Shown piece after piece: positions 46,325-55,934 of a stretch of DNA of 64,000 nucleotides. The notes below the pieces were generated by a model that saw only the letters and a program-made list of their open reading frames with translations, ran no database searches and was not told where the DNA came from. Location: NCBI GenBank assembly GCA_003635315.1, contig PYJD01000040.1, positions 129,276 to 193,275 of the forward strand. The letters run 5' to 3'. The stretch is from Candidatus Poribacteria bacterium. GTDB lineage: Bacteria; Poribacteria; WGA-4E; WGA-3G. The stretch's first letter is position 1, and each line of letters starts with the position of its first letter. Both the position numbers and the translations under genes were made by a program.

Positions 46325-47992
46325 ATGTGGAAGAAATCATTTATTCTTCACAGTCTAATTTACGCTGTTTTATCTTCTTTCATCCCACCTATACTTGCAC
46401 AAGAATCTAACGTTATTTATACTGACCATACAGATGCTGCAGGTATAAATTTTATGCATCTTAACGGTATGTCCGATCAGAAATATCTCCCTGAAACAAT
46501 GGGTTCAGGTTGCTTATTCTTCGATTTTGATAATGATGGATTTCTTGATATCTATCTTGTTAATAGTGGGACTACATGTACGAATATTAATAGATCCCGA
46601 ACCGAATTAAATGAAATAAACAAACTGTATCGCAATAACAGAAATGGTACATTTTCTGACATCACACATAAAGTTGGAATGGGTAGCAATGACGGATTTG
46701 GTATGGGATGTATTTCCGCAGATTATGACAATGATGGAGACCAAGATCTTTACCTAACCAACTTTGGTAGGAATCAACTCTACCGAAATAATGGCGATAG
46801 TACGTTTACAGATGTAACGAAGATGGCAGGTGTAGCAAATGCACAATGGAGTGTGAGTGCCTCTTTTGGAGATTATAATCTTGACGGTTTTATTGATTTA
46901 TATGTAGCAAATTATCTTGATTATAATGTTGAGACGGCACATTCATGTACCCTTGAAGGAGTACATATCTACTGTGGACCACATGAATATCCTGGAGCAC
47001 CTGACACTCTCTATCGGAATAATGGAGATGGTACATTCACTGATGTAACTGCACGTTCGGGGGTGATGAATTCTGGTAAAGGGTTAGGGGTATTATTTAC
47101 CGATTACAACAACGATGGATATCCTGATATCTTTGTAACAAACGATGCAGTTGAGGACTACTTATATCGCAATAACCGAGATGGAACGTTTACAAATGTT
47201 GCTGTTGAAGCAGGTATAGCGTATAACTCGGAGGGGCGTGCAACAGCAAGTATGGGAATTGCACATGGTGATTACGATAACGATGGTGTTATGGACTTAT
47301 TTGTAACGAACTTTTCTTTAGAAGTCAATAGTTTATTTCATAATGATGGTGATGGTTACTATACAATGACCACCTTTGAAGTAGGGCTTGCTGAACCCAG
47401 TTTTTCAAGACTTGGATTCGGTACTCAGTTTTTAGATGTTGATAACAATGGCACTTTGGATCTATTGGTAGCAAATGGACATGTATGGGATAACGTCAAA
47501 CAGATCACACCCACCCTATCATACAAACAGACATGCCAACTGTTTCTTAACAACGAAAAAGCGAACTATCGTGATATAACAAACTCAGCAGGTACATTCT
47601 TTAAGCGTCCTGTAGTTGCAAGAGGGACATCCTGCGGGGATTATGATAACGATGGGGATATAGATGTCCTGATTTCCTGTTCCGGTGGAATACCAGTCCT
47701 TCTTCGAAATGACACAATAACAAAGAATAGATGGTTGAAGATTCAATTAACAGGAACGACAGGCAACAAAGATGCAATTGGAACAAAGGTGTATTTAACA
47801 ACTAATAAGACAACATATTTAAGGGAAGTTACATCAGGTGGTAGTTATGCATCTGGTAATGACTATACTCTTCACTTTGGTCTTGGTGCTACTGAAACTG
47901 TAAGTTCAATTAATATACATTGGTTAGGTGGAAACGTACAACATCTTGAAAATGTGTCTACTGAACAAATCCTAAGAATAAATGAAAATTAA
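46325..47992 (+). CDS. Secreted FG-GAP/VCBS repeat protein with ASPIC/UnbV domain (second copy)
   Basis: CRTAC1-like protein paralogous to the one at 14344. Signal peptide (LIYAVLSSFIPPILA), then NFMHLNGMSDQKYLPETMGSG, propeller units with DNDGFLDIYLV, DYDNDGDQDLYL, DYNNDGYPDIFV and DYDNDGDIDVLI, and an IYCGPHEYPGAPDTL insert. The C-terminal ASPIC/UnbV domain (AIGTKVYLTTNKTTYLREVTSGGSYASGNDYTLHFGLG) is complete. It is the last gene of the run from 41194, followed by a hairpin. Confidence 0.86.
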   Translation: MWKKSFILHSLIYAVLSSFIPPILAQESNVIYTDHTDAAGINFMHLNGMSDQKYLPETMGSGCLFFDFDNDGFLDIYLVNSGTTCTNINRSRTELNEINKLYRNNRNGTFSDITHKVGMGSNDGFGMGCISADYDNDGDQDLYLTNFGRNQLYRNNGDSTFTDVTKMAGVANAQWSVSASFGDYNLDGFIDLYVANYLDYNVETAHSCTLEGVHIYCGPHEYPGAPDTLYRNNGDGTFTDVTARSGVMNSGKGLGVLFTDYNNDGYPDIFVTNDAVEDYLYRNNRDGTFTNVAVEAGIAYNSEGRATASMGIAHGDYDNDGVMDLFVTNFSLEVNSLFHNDGDGYYTMTTFEVGLAEPSFSRLGFGTQFLDVDNNGTLDLLVANGHVWDNVKQITPTLSYKQTCQLFLNNEKANYRDITNSAGTFFKRPVVARGTSCGDYDNDGDIDVLISCSGGIPVLLRNDTITKNRWLKIQLTGTTGNKDAIGTKVYLTTNKTTYLREVTSGGSYASGNDYTLHFGLGATETVSSINIHWLGGNVQHLENVSTEQILRINEN

Positions 47993-48014
47993 TAAGACGA
48001 ATTTTTAGTCCAAT

Positions 48015-48040
48015 ATTCAAAATGAAATGACATTTTGAAT
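48015..48040 (+). terminator. Perfect hairpin after the ASPIC/UnbV gene
   Basis: ATTCAAAATG / CATTTTGAAT, 10-bp perfect stem, 6-base loop, 22 bases after the stop codon. No T-run follows, so it may be an mRNA-stabilising hairpin rather than a true intrinsic terminator. Confidence 0.45.
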
Positions 48041-48118
48041 TATGGCATTAATACACCCTTTCCATTGATAATCGCTTCATCTATTATTGTATACTTAAAA
48101 TTATCATGGTGAAATTTG

Positions 48119-48184
48119 ATGGATTAAGACGACGTTGAATTGATTCATAAGATTATAACAGGTGATGAATCTGCCTTTAAGGAG
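48119..48184 (+). pseudogene. 22-codon remnant of an ECF sigma factor N-terminus
   Basis: Read from ATG 48119 the frame gives MD-stop-DDVELIHKIITGDESAFKE. This lines up without gaps with the start of the sigma-WD40 protein at 50373 (MEIDDIQLIQQILAGDGSAFGE). The third codon is TAA, and the rest of the sigma domain (about 170 codons) is missing. The last remnant codons (TTTAAGGAG) now supply the Shine-Dalgarno for ATG 48193. The sequence just upstream (CCTTTCCA...AATCGC.TCAT) is also shared with the paralogue. Confidence 0.75.
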
Positions 48185-48192
48185 AATACTAT

Positions 48193-50202
48193 ATGGAAAA
48201 ACAAAAACACTCAATCCCTGTACCAGTAGGTTCATTTGAAGGTGATGAAACAACTTGGGCACTTCCCAATGGTGCGATTGCCAGATTAGGAATAGGTAAT
48301 AGCGTCACAATGACATTATCCCCAGATGGTACGCTTCTCGCCATTGGAAGTTATCTCGGCATGTGGTTGTATGATGTTACTAAACGTACACCCCTATCAC
48401 TTTGGGAAGCAGGAACACAAATTTCGACTGTCGCCTTTTCTGCCTGTGGAGAATGGATAGCAACAAGCAGCTGGGGCGGTCCCATCAAAATCTGGGATGT
48501 GGAAAGCCGTAATTGCTTAACAGAATTGCCGCGAGATGAAAGTGGAGACAATTCCGAACTTGTCTTTTCACCCAATCGAGAATGGTTTGCTGTAGGAGGA
48601 ACAAATAGGAGTTCTAATCCAGAGAAGAAACTATATTGTAGTGTTGAAGTTTGGCGGCTTCCAGAGAATCTACACTCTAATCGTCTTAAGCGAGAATTAT
48701 TGTATGTGGGGACCAATCCGCTTGCTTTTTCACCAGATGGCAGTTTATTCGCTTTTGCTTCACCCGATGGAGCACCTGAACCGTTTAATACAAACGGATA
48801 TCCTGTAATTGATGGAAGATGGTTGTTAGATGCAAGCCAAGTCGTAGTCTATGAATTAGCAACAGGAAAACATCTTACCACTCTTGATGGGGGTGAAGTT
48901 GTTAGTTCTATCTCCTTTTCACCGTGCGGGAAGTTTATGGCTGTATGTAACCATAACGGTATTACCAAGGTATGGAAAGTCCCAGCACAACCCTCAGCAT
49001 TACTGCAACCTTGGCACCTGCATAAGGATTATCAGGAAGTGGACGACAACGGTAGACACGATATCAGTTACGCACCAGAAAACCGACTCTTATCCACTGT
49101 TTACGCGTACAAAGATGGTACACTTTCAGTGCATGATTTAGATAACAATGAAATACTTTATCAACACACCAAAGAAACTGGACCCTATAACCCTGACTAT
49201 TCCCATGGAACCCGTCTGGCATTCGAGAGTGAAAACGATGTGCATATTTGGATTGAGGGCGAAGACCAACTAATCTCTTTGGGGCATATTGCTGGATTTT
49301 TTGTAGGTCCTCTGCAGTTTTCTTTAGATGGAAAGGCGTTAATCACAACAGACAGGAATGATGGTATTCTCAGTTGGGATATTACACATCCCAATGACCG
49401 ACCTCACATTTTTAAACCCCTCGGCATAAAACCAAATTCAGATAGATGGGGAGAACGTTATTTTTCTGTGGAGGCATCGTCTGAAGGAAGACACTTTGTC
49501 ACCTCCGGTGATGGAAGCAGTGTATGCCTTTGGGAATTGGGAGCAGATAAACCGATCGCATCGTTTTCTATACAAGCTGAAGTGTCTGACGCGGTTTTCT
49601 CCTCTACTGCCAATTTACTCGTCTGCATAGACGAGAATGGTAAGGTCTATATCTGGGATATCGCAACAGGTGAAATCTACGACACCTATACGACAGAAAA
49701 AACACATACTTCACCCTACATCACATTTAGTCCAGATGGCACAAATCTTATCAGTCATTCTGGTCAAATCTATGATGTTGTTCAACGTAAACCTCTGGAC
49801 TTGTATTCAACTGAGGATGGAATACAATTCTTGGCGTTTTCCCCGAATCCCTCCCAAATCTGGTGTGATTGTCCAGGATGGGATAATCTGACAATAGATT
49901 TACGGGATATCCTTCGGGATGAAGAAGTGTTGGAAATTCCTAAACCGGAGTGGTGGGAACCAAAATATATTGAAACGTTTTCATTATCTAATTGTGGACA
50001 ATATGTCGCTTGCAGCCCTGATACCTGCACACGTGATGGGTATATATGTGTTTGGGACATTCGCAAAGGAGATGAACCTATTGTTACGTTTGAGTTGACA
50101 GAAGGGGTATCTTCTCTTGCCTTTTCTCCAGATAGGACACTTTTAGCAAGTGCTGGTACAAGCGGTGCAATCCTGCTTTGGGATCTAACGCCTTATCTGT
50201 GA
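48193..50202 (+). CDS. WD40-repeat protein, sigma-less paralogue
   Basis: Cytoplasmic protein of 669 residues made of about 14 WD40-like blades (FSPDGTLLAIGSY.GMWLYD, SWGGPIKIWDV, NGKVYIWDI, SGAILLWDL), enough for two seven-bladed propellers. It begins VPVGSFEGDETTWALPNGAIARLG, closely matching the segment right after the sigma domain in the next gene, and ends WDLTPYL versus WDLTPYIS there. Start ATG 48193 is set by AAGGAG eight bases upstream. Likely a scaffold; no enzymatic domain or signal peptide. Confidence 0.88.
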   Translation: MEKQKHSIPVPVGSFEGDETTWALPNGAIARLGIGNSVTMTLSPDGTLLAIGSYLGMWLYDVTKRTPLSLWEAGTQISTVAFSACGEWIATSSWGGPIKIWDVESRNCLTELPRDESGDNSELVFSPNREWFAVGGTNRSSNPEKKLYCSVEVWRLPENLHSNRLKRELLYVGTNPLAFSPDGSLFAFASPDGAPEPFNTNGYPVIDGRWLLDASQVVVYELATGKHLTTLDGGEVVSSISFSPCGKFMAVCNHNGITKVWKVPAQPSALLQPWHLHKDYQEVDDNGRHDISYAPENRLLSTVYAYKDGTLSVHDLDNNEILYQHTKETGPYNPDYSHGTRLAFESENDVHIWIEGEDQLISLGHIAGFFVGPLQFSLDGKALITTDRNDGILSWDITHPNDRPHIFKPLGIKPNSDRWGERYFSVEASSEGRHFVTSGDGSSVCLWELGADKPIASFSIQAEVSDAVFSSTANLLVCIDENGKVYIWDIATGEIYDTYTTEKTHTSPYITFSPDGTNLISHSGQIYDVVQRKPLDLYSTEDGIQFLAFSPNPSQIWCDCPGWDNLTIDLRDILRDEEVLEIPKPEWWEPKYIETFSLSNCGQYVACSPDTCTRDGYICVWDIRKGDEPIVTFELTEGVSSLAFSPDRTLLASAGTSGAILLWDLTPYL

Positions 50203-50372
50203 TTGTTTTATTTAATTGTCAATCTTTCTGTGTAGACACATGCACTTCTTAACAACCGAATTATAGATTTTACAACATATTGATTTTTTCAATTTATGAC
50301 AACCATGCAACCTTTCCACTTCAAAATCGCGTCATTAAACAATTGTAAGCACATGTTTTATGAGGCAGACTA

Positions 50373-52985
50373 ATGGAAATAGACGACATTCAATTGATTC
50401 AGCAGATATTAGCAGGTGATGGATCTGCTTTTGGTGAATTAGTCCAAAAACACCAAAAAAGTGTTCATGCCCTTGCATGGCGGGAAATTGGTGATTACCA
50501 CATTGCTGAAGAAATCACGCAGGATACCTTCTTACAAGTGTATAATAAATTATCAGACTTAAGAGACCCAAATCTATTCGCTGGATGGTTACATGCCATC
50601 GCTAAACGACATTGTATTGCATGGTTGCGTAAGAAAAAACTTGCAATGCAATCATTGGAATTAGTAAATGATGATATAATTGAGAAAATTGATTATTCAT
50701 CTTATTTGGCAGAACAACGCGAAAAAGCATCAGCAGAACGACGTCGTGAAATCGTTGAGAATCTTCTGGAAAAGTTGCCAGAGACCGAACGCACAACAAT
50801 GATTCTCCACTATCTCGGGGAAATGTCGTGTAAAGGAATAAGTAAGTATTTAGGTGTGTCTCTGAACACAGTTAAAAGTCGGCTCAACCGAGCGAGAAAT
50901 CGTTTAAAACAAGAAGAACCCATTTTTCAAGACACCCTTGATCAAGGACAAGGAAAAGACTTTATGGAAAACCAAACACGTTCAAGTCCCTTACCAGTAG
51001 GTTCATTTGAAGGTGATGTAACAACTTGGGCACTCCCTGAAGGTGTAATTGCCCGGTTGGGGCGCGGAAGTGAACCTGCAATGGCGTTCTCACCTGATGG
51101 ACAGTCCATTGTCATTGGCACATGCACAGGACTCTGGTTATATGACCTCACAACACTTTCCCCTGTTGCACTTTGGGAGATAGAACATTCGTATGTCGAA
51201 TCTGTTACCTTTTCACCTAACGGAAAATGGTTAGCCGCCAGTTTATCAGAACGATTACTAAAGATTTTGGATGTCCAGACTGGGACTTGTTTGACACAAA
51301 TCAAATCTGAGAGTCATAATGAATGCGTGACCTTTTCCCTTGACAATAGGTATATCGCAGTTAATTCTTCTGTCTATGATAGCACCCCGATTGTTGAAGT
51401 CTGGTATGCGGATACTGGCAAACCGTTTGCAAAATTCACCGCAGACGAGGAAAGAGCTGGACATTACCAACCTATTAGTTTCTCACCTGATACTCGACTG
51501 ATTGCGTCTACGTGCATGTCTCCTAACTCTGATGATGCTGGGTCAATATTAGTGTGGGACATGAAAAGCCGCGAACTAATTGCATGCCTCTCAGCACATA
51601 CCCTTTGGATAACTACTCTTTGCTTTTCACCATGTGGACAGTTTCTCGTCTCTGGTGGTAAAGATGGCAAGGTGTACGTTTGGGGTGTCAATACTTGGAA
51701 TCAAGTCCGAGAATATGCCGATTATGGTAAGGTGTATAGTATTATCCCATCCTATTCACCTGATGGAAAACTACGTGCAGCGATTGTAAATTATGATGAG
51801 AATGGTCCCGCAACAATCTCTATTCGAGACCTTGAAAGTAATCAGCAACTTTATAATGATAAACTCTGGGGAAACACAATTGATTCTCCCTCTATCGGTG
51901 ATTGGGGAAACAATGTTCTGTTTTCAAACGGTTCCCAACTTGCTTATGAATACCGACATGAATTTATCAACGTTTGGACTGTTGATAATCCTATCAAACA
52001 ACAATTTACACACTCACCTATCTCGTTTCCGACAGAGATTGTATTCTCTCAGGATGGTAATACATTAGCAGTTGAATATTTTCATGAGGGTGTTGTGTTA
52101 TGGGATATTGAAAGTAAACATTCGCGTCCAGCAGTTCAAGTGAAATCTGCAGGTAAAAATCAGTTTCTGTATAAAACCGTTAGCGGTAAACTCTATGTCG
52201 CAAGTATCAAGAATGTCACTGTTACCCTCTGGGAAGCTGATGGCAATGGAATACCACTTCTTGAAGGAACTAATCGTGATTACTGGAGCGCGAGACCTGC
52301 CTTAACACCGACAGGAACGATTTTCGCTTATGCCAGTGAAGATGGCACAGTACAAGTGTGGGATGTGCTAAATAGAAAGAAACTTCATGAATTCACGCAT
52401 CCTCTTGAGTCATCTAAGGACGACAATGATGAAGATGAAGGAGATTTTGTTGATGAGTTGACATTCAGTCAGGATGGAAAATTACTCGTAAGTGAATCAA
52501 AGTCTAATAATGTTAAACTGTGGGATCTGGAACTTGGTGAAGAGATAAAACCGTTACAAGGTGATAAAATCGGGAGCGTCCGATTTTGCAGGTGTGGACG
52601 GTACCATGCTTACCTGGAAAAAGAAGGAAAGCGATATTGGGATATTGAGAAACGGGAATACTGCAAGGAGATAACCTGCTTGTGTAACCCGACATGGAGT
52701 GAAATAGAAAAAAGGTTGTCAATGCCACCAAAATTCGAACATTTTAAGCCTCCAGATGCATATTCTTTGTGTGGACAATACCTGGCAATAGGAACATCAC
52801 ACAAGGACCTAAATAAGTATCCTATTGATGTATGGGAAGTCTCAAGTGGTAAGCATCTTGTCACCTTAATAGGACCTTCAGATAGATTGGATAATCTCGC
52901 CTTTTCTCCAGACAATAAACTCTTAGCCAGCGCAAGTTATGATGGTACTATTCTGCTTTGGGATTTGACACCTTATATATCCTAA
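50373..52985 (+). CDS. ECF-type sigma-70 factor fused to WD40 propellers
   Basis: Residues 1-190 form an ECF sigma factor: region 2 (AFGELVQKHQKSVHALAWREIGDYHIAEEITQDTFLQVY, WLHAIAKRHCIAWLRKKK) and region 4 (LPETERTTMILHYLGEMSCKGISKYLGVSLNTVKSRLNRARNRLK). A short linker (QDTLDQGQGKDFME) joins it to about 14 WD40 units starting at PLPVGSFEGDVTTWALPEG. The fusion suggests that the propeller senses a signal or binds a partner to control the sigma part in the cytoplasm, in place of a membrane anti-sigma factor; that role is inferred. Tandem paralogue of the gene upstream. Confidence 0.9.
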   Translation: MEIDDIQLIQQILAGDGSAFGELVQKHQKSVHALAWREIGDYHIAEEITQDTFLQVYNKLSDLRDPNLFAGWLHAIAKRHCIAWLRKKKLAMQSLELVNDDIIEKIDYSSYLAEQREKASAERRREIVENLLEKLPETERTTMILHYLGEMSCKGISKYLGVSLNTVKSRLNRARNRLKQEEPIFQDTLDQGQGKDFMENQTRSSPLPVGSFEGDVTTWALPEGVIARLGRGSEPAMAFSPDGQSIVIGTCTGLWLYDLTTLSPVALWEIEHSYVESVTFSPNGKWLAASLSERLLKILDVQTGTCLTQIKSESHNECVTFSLDNRYIAVNSSVYDSTPIVEVWYADTGKPFAKFTADEERAGHYQPISFSPDTRLIASTCMSPNSDDAGSILVWDMKSRELIACLSAHTLWITTLCFSPCGQFLVSGGKDGKVYVWGVNTWNQVREYADYGKVYSIIPSYSPDGKLRAAIVNYDENGPATISIRDLESNQQLYNDKLWGNTIDSPSIGDWGNNVLFSNGSQLAYEYRHEFINVWTVDNPIKQQFTHSPISFPTEIVFSQDGNTLAVEYFHEGVVLWDIESKHSRPAVQVKSAGKNQFLYKTVSGKLYVASIKNVTVTLWEADGNGIPLLEGTNRDYWSARPALTPTGTIFAYASEDGTVQVWDVLNRKKLHEFTHPLESSKDDNDEDEGDFVDELTFSQDGKLLVSESKSNNVKLWDLELGEEIKPLQGDKIGSVRFCRCGRYHAYLEKEGKRYWDIEKREYCKEITCLCNPTWSEIEKRLSMPPKFEHFKPPDAYSLCGQYLAIGTSHKDLNKYPIDVWEVSSGKHLVTLIGPSDRLDNLAFSPDNKLLASASYDGTILLWDLTPYIS

Positions 52986-52996
52986 TAATATTCAAC

Positions 52997-53114
52997 TAAT
53001 ACCATTTCTAATTGAAAATGCGTCTTTATCGTAGCATAAACTTTCAGTTTGTGCCGTTCTCAGTTTCATTTCTAACAGACGGTAATGAAGGTAAATATAA
53101 TAGAAATGGTATTA
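52997..53114. repeat. MITE-like repeat, copy 2 (best preserved)
   Basis: 118 bp with perfect 14-bp terminal inverted repeats, TAATACCATTTCTA and TAGAAATGGTATTA; the outermost TA on each side could be a target-site duplication. The centre has the hairpin GCATAAACTTTCAGTTTGTGC. It starts 11 bp after the sigma-WD40 stop and ends 13 bp before the -35 box of the next gene. No coding capacity. Confidence 0.8.
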
Positions 53115-53127
53115 TAGTAGATTCCTC

Positions 53128-53156
53128 TTGACAATCAACAAATTAAAATTTAGAAT
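53128..53156 (+). promoter_or_regulatory. Promoter downstream of the MITE
   Basis: TTGACA, 17 bases, TAGAAT. The expected transcription start (about 53163) falls within the GGTGGAGG Shine-Dalgarno, giving a very short leader before ATG 53174. Confidence 0.65.
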
Positions 53157-53173
53157 TTTAGGTGGAGGTAAAT

Positions 53174-53971
53174 ATGAAAACATTTTCTTTAAAAACTATT
53201 GTACAAAATCAACAATTGAAGAGTTCGAAATTAATTCTTTCATGTATAATCATCTGCATAGTCACATCAATGTCAGTTGGCGTAATGGATGTATGTGCTG
53301 CTGATTCATTTGGCGATCCATTTGATGGTGCGAAATTGAAAAATGGTAATTGGAAATGGCAGAATGAACCACCAAAATGGGATGTTGGGAAAACACGTGA
53401 AGGTTTTCTCTACATCAATAGTGAACCAAATCGAAATCTTTGGGCTGGAGATGCATCCCATTTTCTTTATCAGGAAACCGATACGGACATGTTTGATGTG
53501 GAAACCCAATTTGTAGCAAAATGGGATACTACATCTGCAGTTAACGGTCTATTGGTAAAAAGCCCTGGTGATAACAATTGGGTGACAATCAAATTTTGGT
53601 CGCGGGATGCTGGACCTAAAGGACAGATACAATATCAGACCAGACAAGCTGGAATGGGACCACCAGATGTACATTGGAAAGATGAATTTGGTGATTTTGG
53701 TGATGCCCTACTTGCTCTAAGACTCAAAAAAGAAGGGGATACCTATACTGCATGGTATAAAACCGAGAATGATAAAGATTGGGTTGATATTGGAGAGGGT
53801 AATTTCACCTTGAATCCACCACTACAACTCGGTATATACGCAGGGGTTGCTGCCGGAGCAGGTGAACTTGAAGTGGAATACGAATATTTCAATGATAATA
53901 TGAATCCGTTCCCTGTTGAACCTGGGGGTAAAGCAACTACTACATGGGGAGACGTCAAGAGACAATTCTAA
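53174..53971 (+). CDS. Secreted concanavalin-like (DUF1349-type) domain protein with TTWG tail
   Basis: Signal peptide ending near VCAAD, then one beta-sandwich domain: FGDPFDGAKLKNGNWKWQNEP, ETQFVAKWDTTSAVNGLLVKSPGDNNWVTIKFW, LRLKKEGDTYTAWYKTENDKDWVDIGE, and LQLGIYAGVAAGAGELEVEYEYF. This pattern matches DUF1349/laminin-G-like carbohydrate-binding folds. The protein ends in TTTWGDVKRQF, the same tail as the LamG protein at 12 kb. ATG 53174 is chosen over GTG 53162 because GGTGGAGG lies before it. SD AAGGAGG for the next gene overlaps its end, so the two are co-transcribed. Confidence 0.82.
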   Translation: MKTFSLKTIVQNQQLKSSKLILSCIIICIVTSMSVGVMDVCAADSFGDPFDGAKLKNGNWKWQNEPPKWDVGKTREGFLYINSEPNRNLWAGDASHFLYQETDTDMFDVETQFVAKWDTTSAVNGLLVKSPGDNNWVTIKFWSRDAGPKGQIQYQTRQAGMGPPDVHWKDEFGDFGDALLALRLKKEGDTYTAWYKTENDKDWVDIGEGNFTLNPPLQLGIYAGVAAGAGELEVEYEYFNDNMNPFPVEPGGKATTTWGDVKRQF

Positions 53972-53985
53972 GGAGGCTATTCACC

Positions 53986-55836
53986 ATGCGGAACAGTTTA
54001 CTTATTATTATTATCTGTGTTATTCTCGTCTCTCCACTATATGCTGCACCATTTGTTGATGTTAGTAATCTTGCAGGTGTTACGCACCGGGATATACCTG
54101 TTGACATTGATTCCGGGACTTGGTTAGGTCCCGGAACTGCAGCTGTAGATTTTGATAACGACACCTGTTGGATGGATATCTTTGTTATTGGTGATGGTGG
54201 TCTCCCTAATGCCCTATACCATAATAATGGGGATGACACTTTTCAAGAGATTGCTGAAAGTGCAGGTATTGCAAATACCCCTAAGGCAAGAGGATGTGTT
54301 TGGTTTGACTATGACAATGATGGGTGGCGGGATCTATACGTGACATGTGATGGACCAAACTTTCTATTTGCTAATAACGGGGATTGTACATTTACGGATG
54401 TTAGTCAACAAGCAGGGGTTGCTGATGATCTTCATGGAACGAGTATTGCAGTAGCAGATTATGACCACGATGGATGGTTAGATATCTATGTTGCAAACTG
54501 GGGTCGTCCAGCATCTCTTTTAGTATTTGATCCTGCCCCCAGAACCAACCGTTTATATCGAAACCTTGGTGATGGTACATTTGAAGAGGTCGCTGAAACT
54601 GCTGGGGTTGCAGATGAAGGTATTGCTTGGGGCGCAATTTTCTTTGATTACGACAATGATACATGGGCGGATTTATTCGTAGCCAATGACCACGGTCCCG
54701 ATAAACTCTATCGTAATAAAGGTAATGGCACTTTCGAGGATGTTTCGAATGAATCTGGAATTGTAACACAGATTAGAGGAAAACCTACTGGTGCGATGGG
54801 TCTTTGTGTAGGAGACTATGATAACGATACTGACCTTGACCTATTTGTCACCAATTACGATGAGGATTTACTCTGGCGGAACAACGGTGATGGTACATTC
54901 TCAAATGTCGCTGAAGAAGTTGGGGTAGCCAATGAAGGTGTTGGTTGGTATGCAAGTTTTGTTGATTTTGATATGGATGGGGACAGTGATTTATATGTGG
55001 TCAATGGTGATGTTGATAACTCACAGAAGACAAATGTAAACCGTCTATATGAGAATCATAAAGGGCAGTTCGTTGATAAAGCAGGGACTTATAACCTTGG
55101 AGTTGATGCTGTTGCCCGTGGTGCCACCGCTGGCGATTTTGATAACGACGGCGATGTAGATTTTTATATTGTCAATAATACAGGGAACACTTTACTCAAA
55201 AACAATGTAAATCCAGATAATGACAGGCTTAAAATAAGACTACGTGGTATTGAAAGTAATCGTGATGGTATAGGGGCTCGTGTAGAACTAAAAATAGCCG
55301 ATCACATTCAAACACAAGAAGTCGTTTGTGGTACAGGTTTCTTAGGTAGTGATAGTTTAGAATTGGAATTTGGTTTAGCAAAAGCTAATAGGATTGACTC
55401 AATTACAGTGAAATGGCCATCTGGTATTGTAGATACGTATGGCAGAATGTGGAGTCCGAGTCATATTTCAGTTATTATTTTTACTGAAGGTGAAGCCAAA
55501 CAACTCATGGTTGCTGTTGAACCGAAAGGAAAACAAACTGTTACTTGGGGAAGAGTGAAAACAGCTGAAGTGTTCCAAAATTATCCAAATCCATTCAACC
55601 CTGAAACCTGGATTCCCTACAAATTAAATGAATCAGTTGGTGTGAATATATCAATCCTTTCACCAACTGGAGAATTAGTCAGACATTTCAATCTTGGAAA
55701 ACAGGCACCAGGTGATAAGACCCTATATTGGGATGGAAAAAATACGGATGGAGAAAGAGTTGCCAGTGGAATCTATTTTTATCAGTTTGAAGCAGGGAAT
55801 ACACAGACTTTGAAAAAAATGTGGCTCATGAAATAA
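53986..55836 (+). CDS. Secreted FG-GAP/ASPIC-UnbV protein with TWG motif and T9SS/FlgD-like C-terminus
   Basis: Signal peptide (MRNSLLIIIICVILVSPLYA), FG-GAP/VCBS propeller units (FDYDNDGWRDLYV, DYDHDGWLDIYV, DFDNDGDVDFYIV), and an ASPIC/UnbV domain near residues 410-490 (GIGARVELKIAD, VVCGTGFLGSDSLELEFGLA). Then come VTWGRVKTAEVF and a FlgD-like C-terminal domain opening with QNYPNPFNPETWIPYKL and ending SGIYFYQFEAGNTQTLKKMWLMK. That C-terminus is the kind used for type IX-like sorting. ATG 53986 with AAGGAGG is preferred over the track start at 53944. Confidence 0.87.
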   Translation: MRNSLLIIIICVILVSPLYAAPFVDVSNLAGVTHRDIPVDIDSGTWLGPGTAAVDFDNDTCWMDIFVIGDGGLPNALYHNNGDDTFQEIAESAGIANTPKARGCVWFDYDNDGWRDLYVTCDGPNFLFANNGDCTFTDVSQQAGVADDLHGTSIAVADYDHDGWLDIYVANWGRPASLLVFDPAPRTNRLYRNLGDGTFEEVAETAGVADEGIAWGAIFFDYDNDTWADLFVANDHGPDKLYRNKGNGTFEDVSNESGIVTQIRGKPTGAMGLCVGDYDNDTDLDLFVTNYDEDLLWRNNGDGTFSNVAEEVGVANEGVGWYASFVDFDMDGDSDLYVVNGDVDNSQKTNVNRLYENHKGQFVDKAGTYNLGVDAVARGATAGDFDNDGDVDFYIVNNTGNTLLKNNVNPDNDRLKIRLRGIESNRDGIGARVELKIADHIQTQEVVCGTGFLGSDSLELEFGLAKANRIDSITVKWPSGIVDTYGRMWSPSHISVIIFTEGEAKQLMVAVEPKGKQTVTWGRVKTAEVFQNYPNPFNPETWIPYKLNESVGVNISILSPTGELVRHFNLGKQAPGDKTLYWDGKNTDGERVASGIYFYQFEAGNTQTLKKMWLMK

Positions 55837-55934
55837 TTATAGGATCAGTGGAACTTTCTTTTTCTATACTTTGAATTCTTTACGAATAAATGATACATCT
55901 GGATAGTTGTTTCTGACTGAAAGATGAATGAGAG

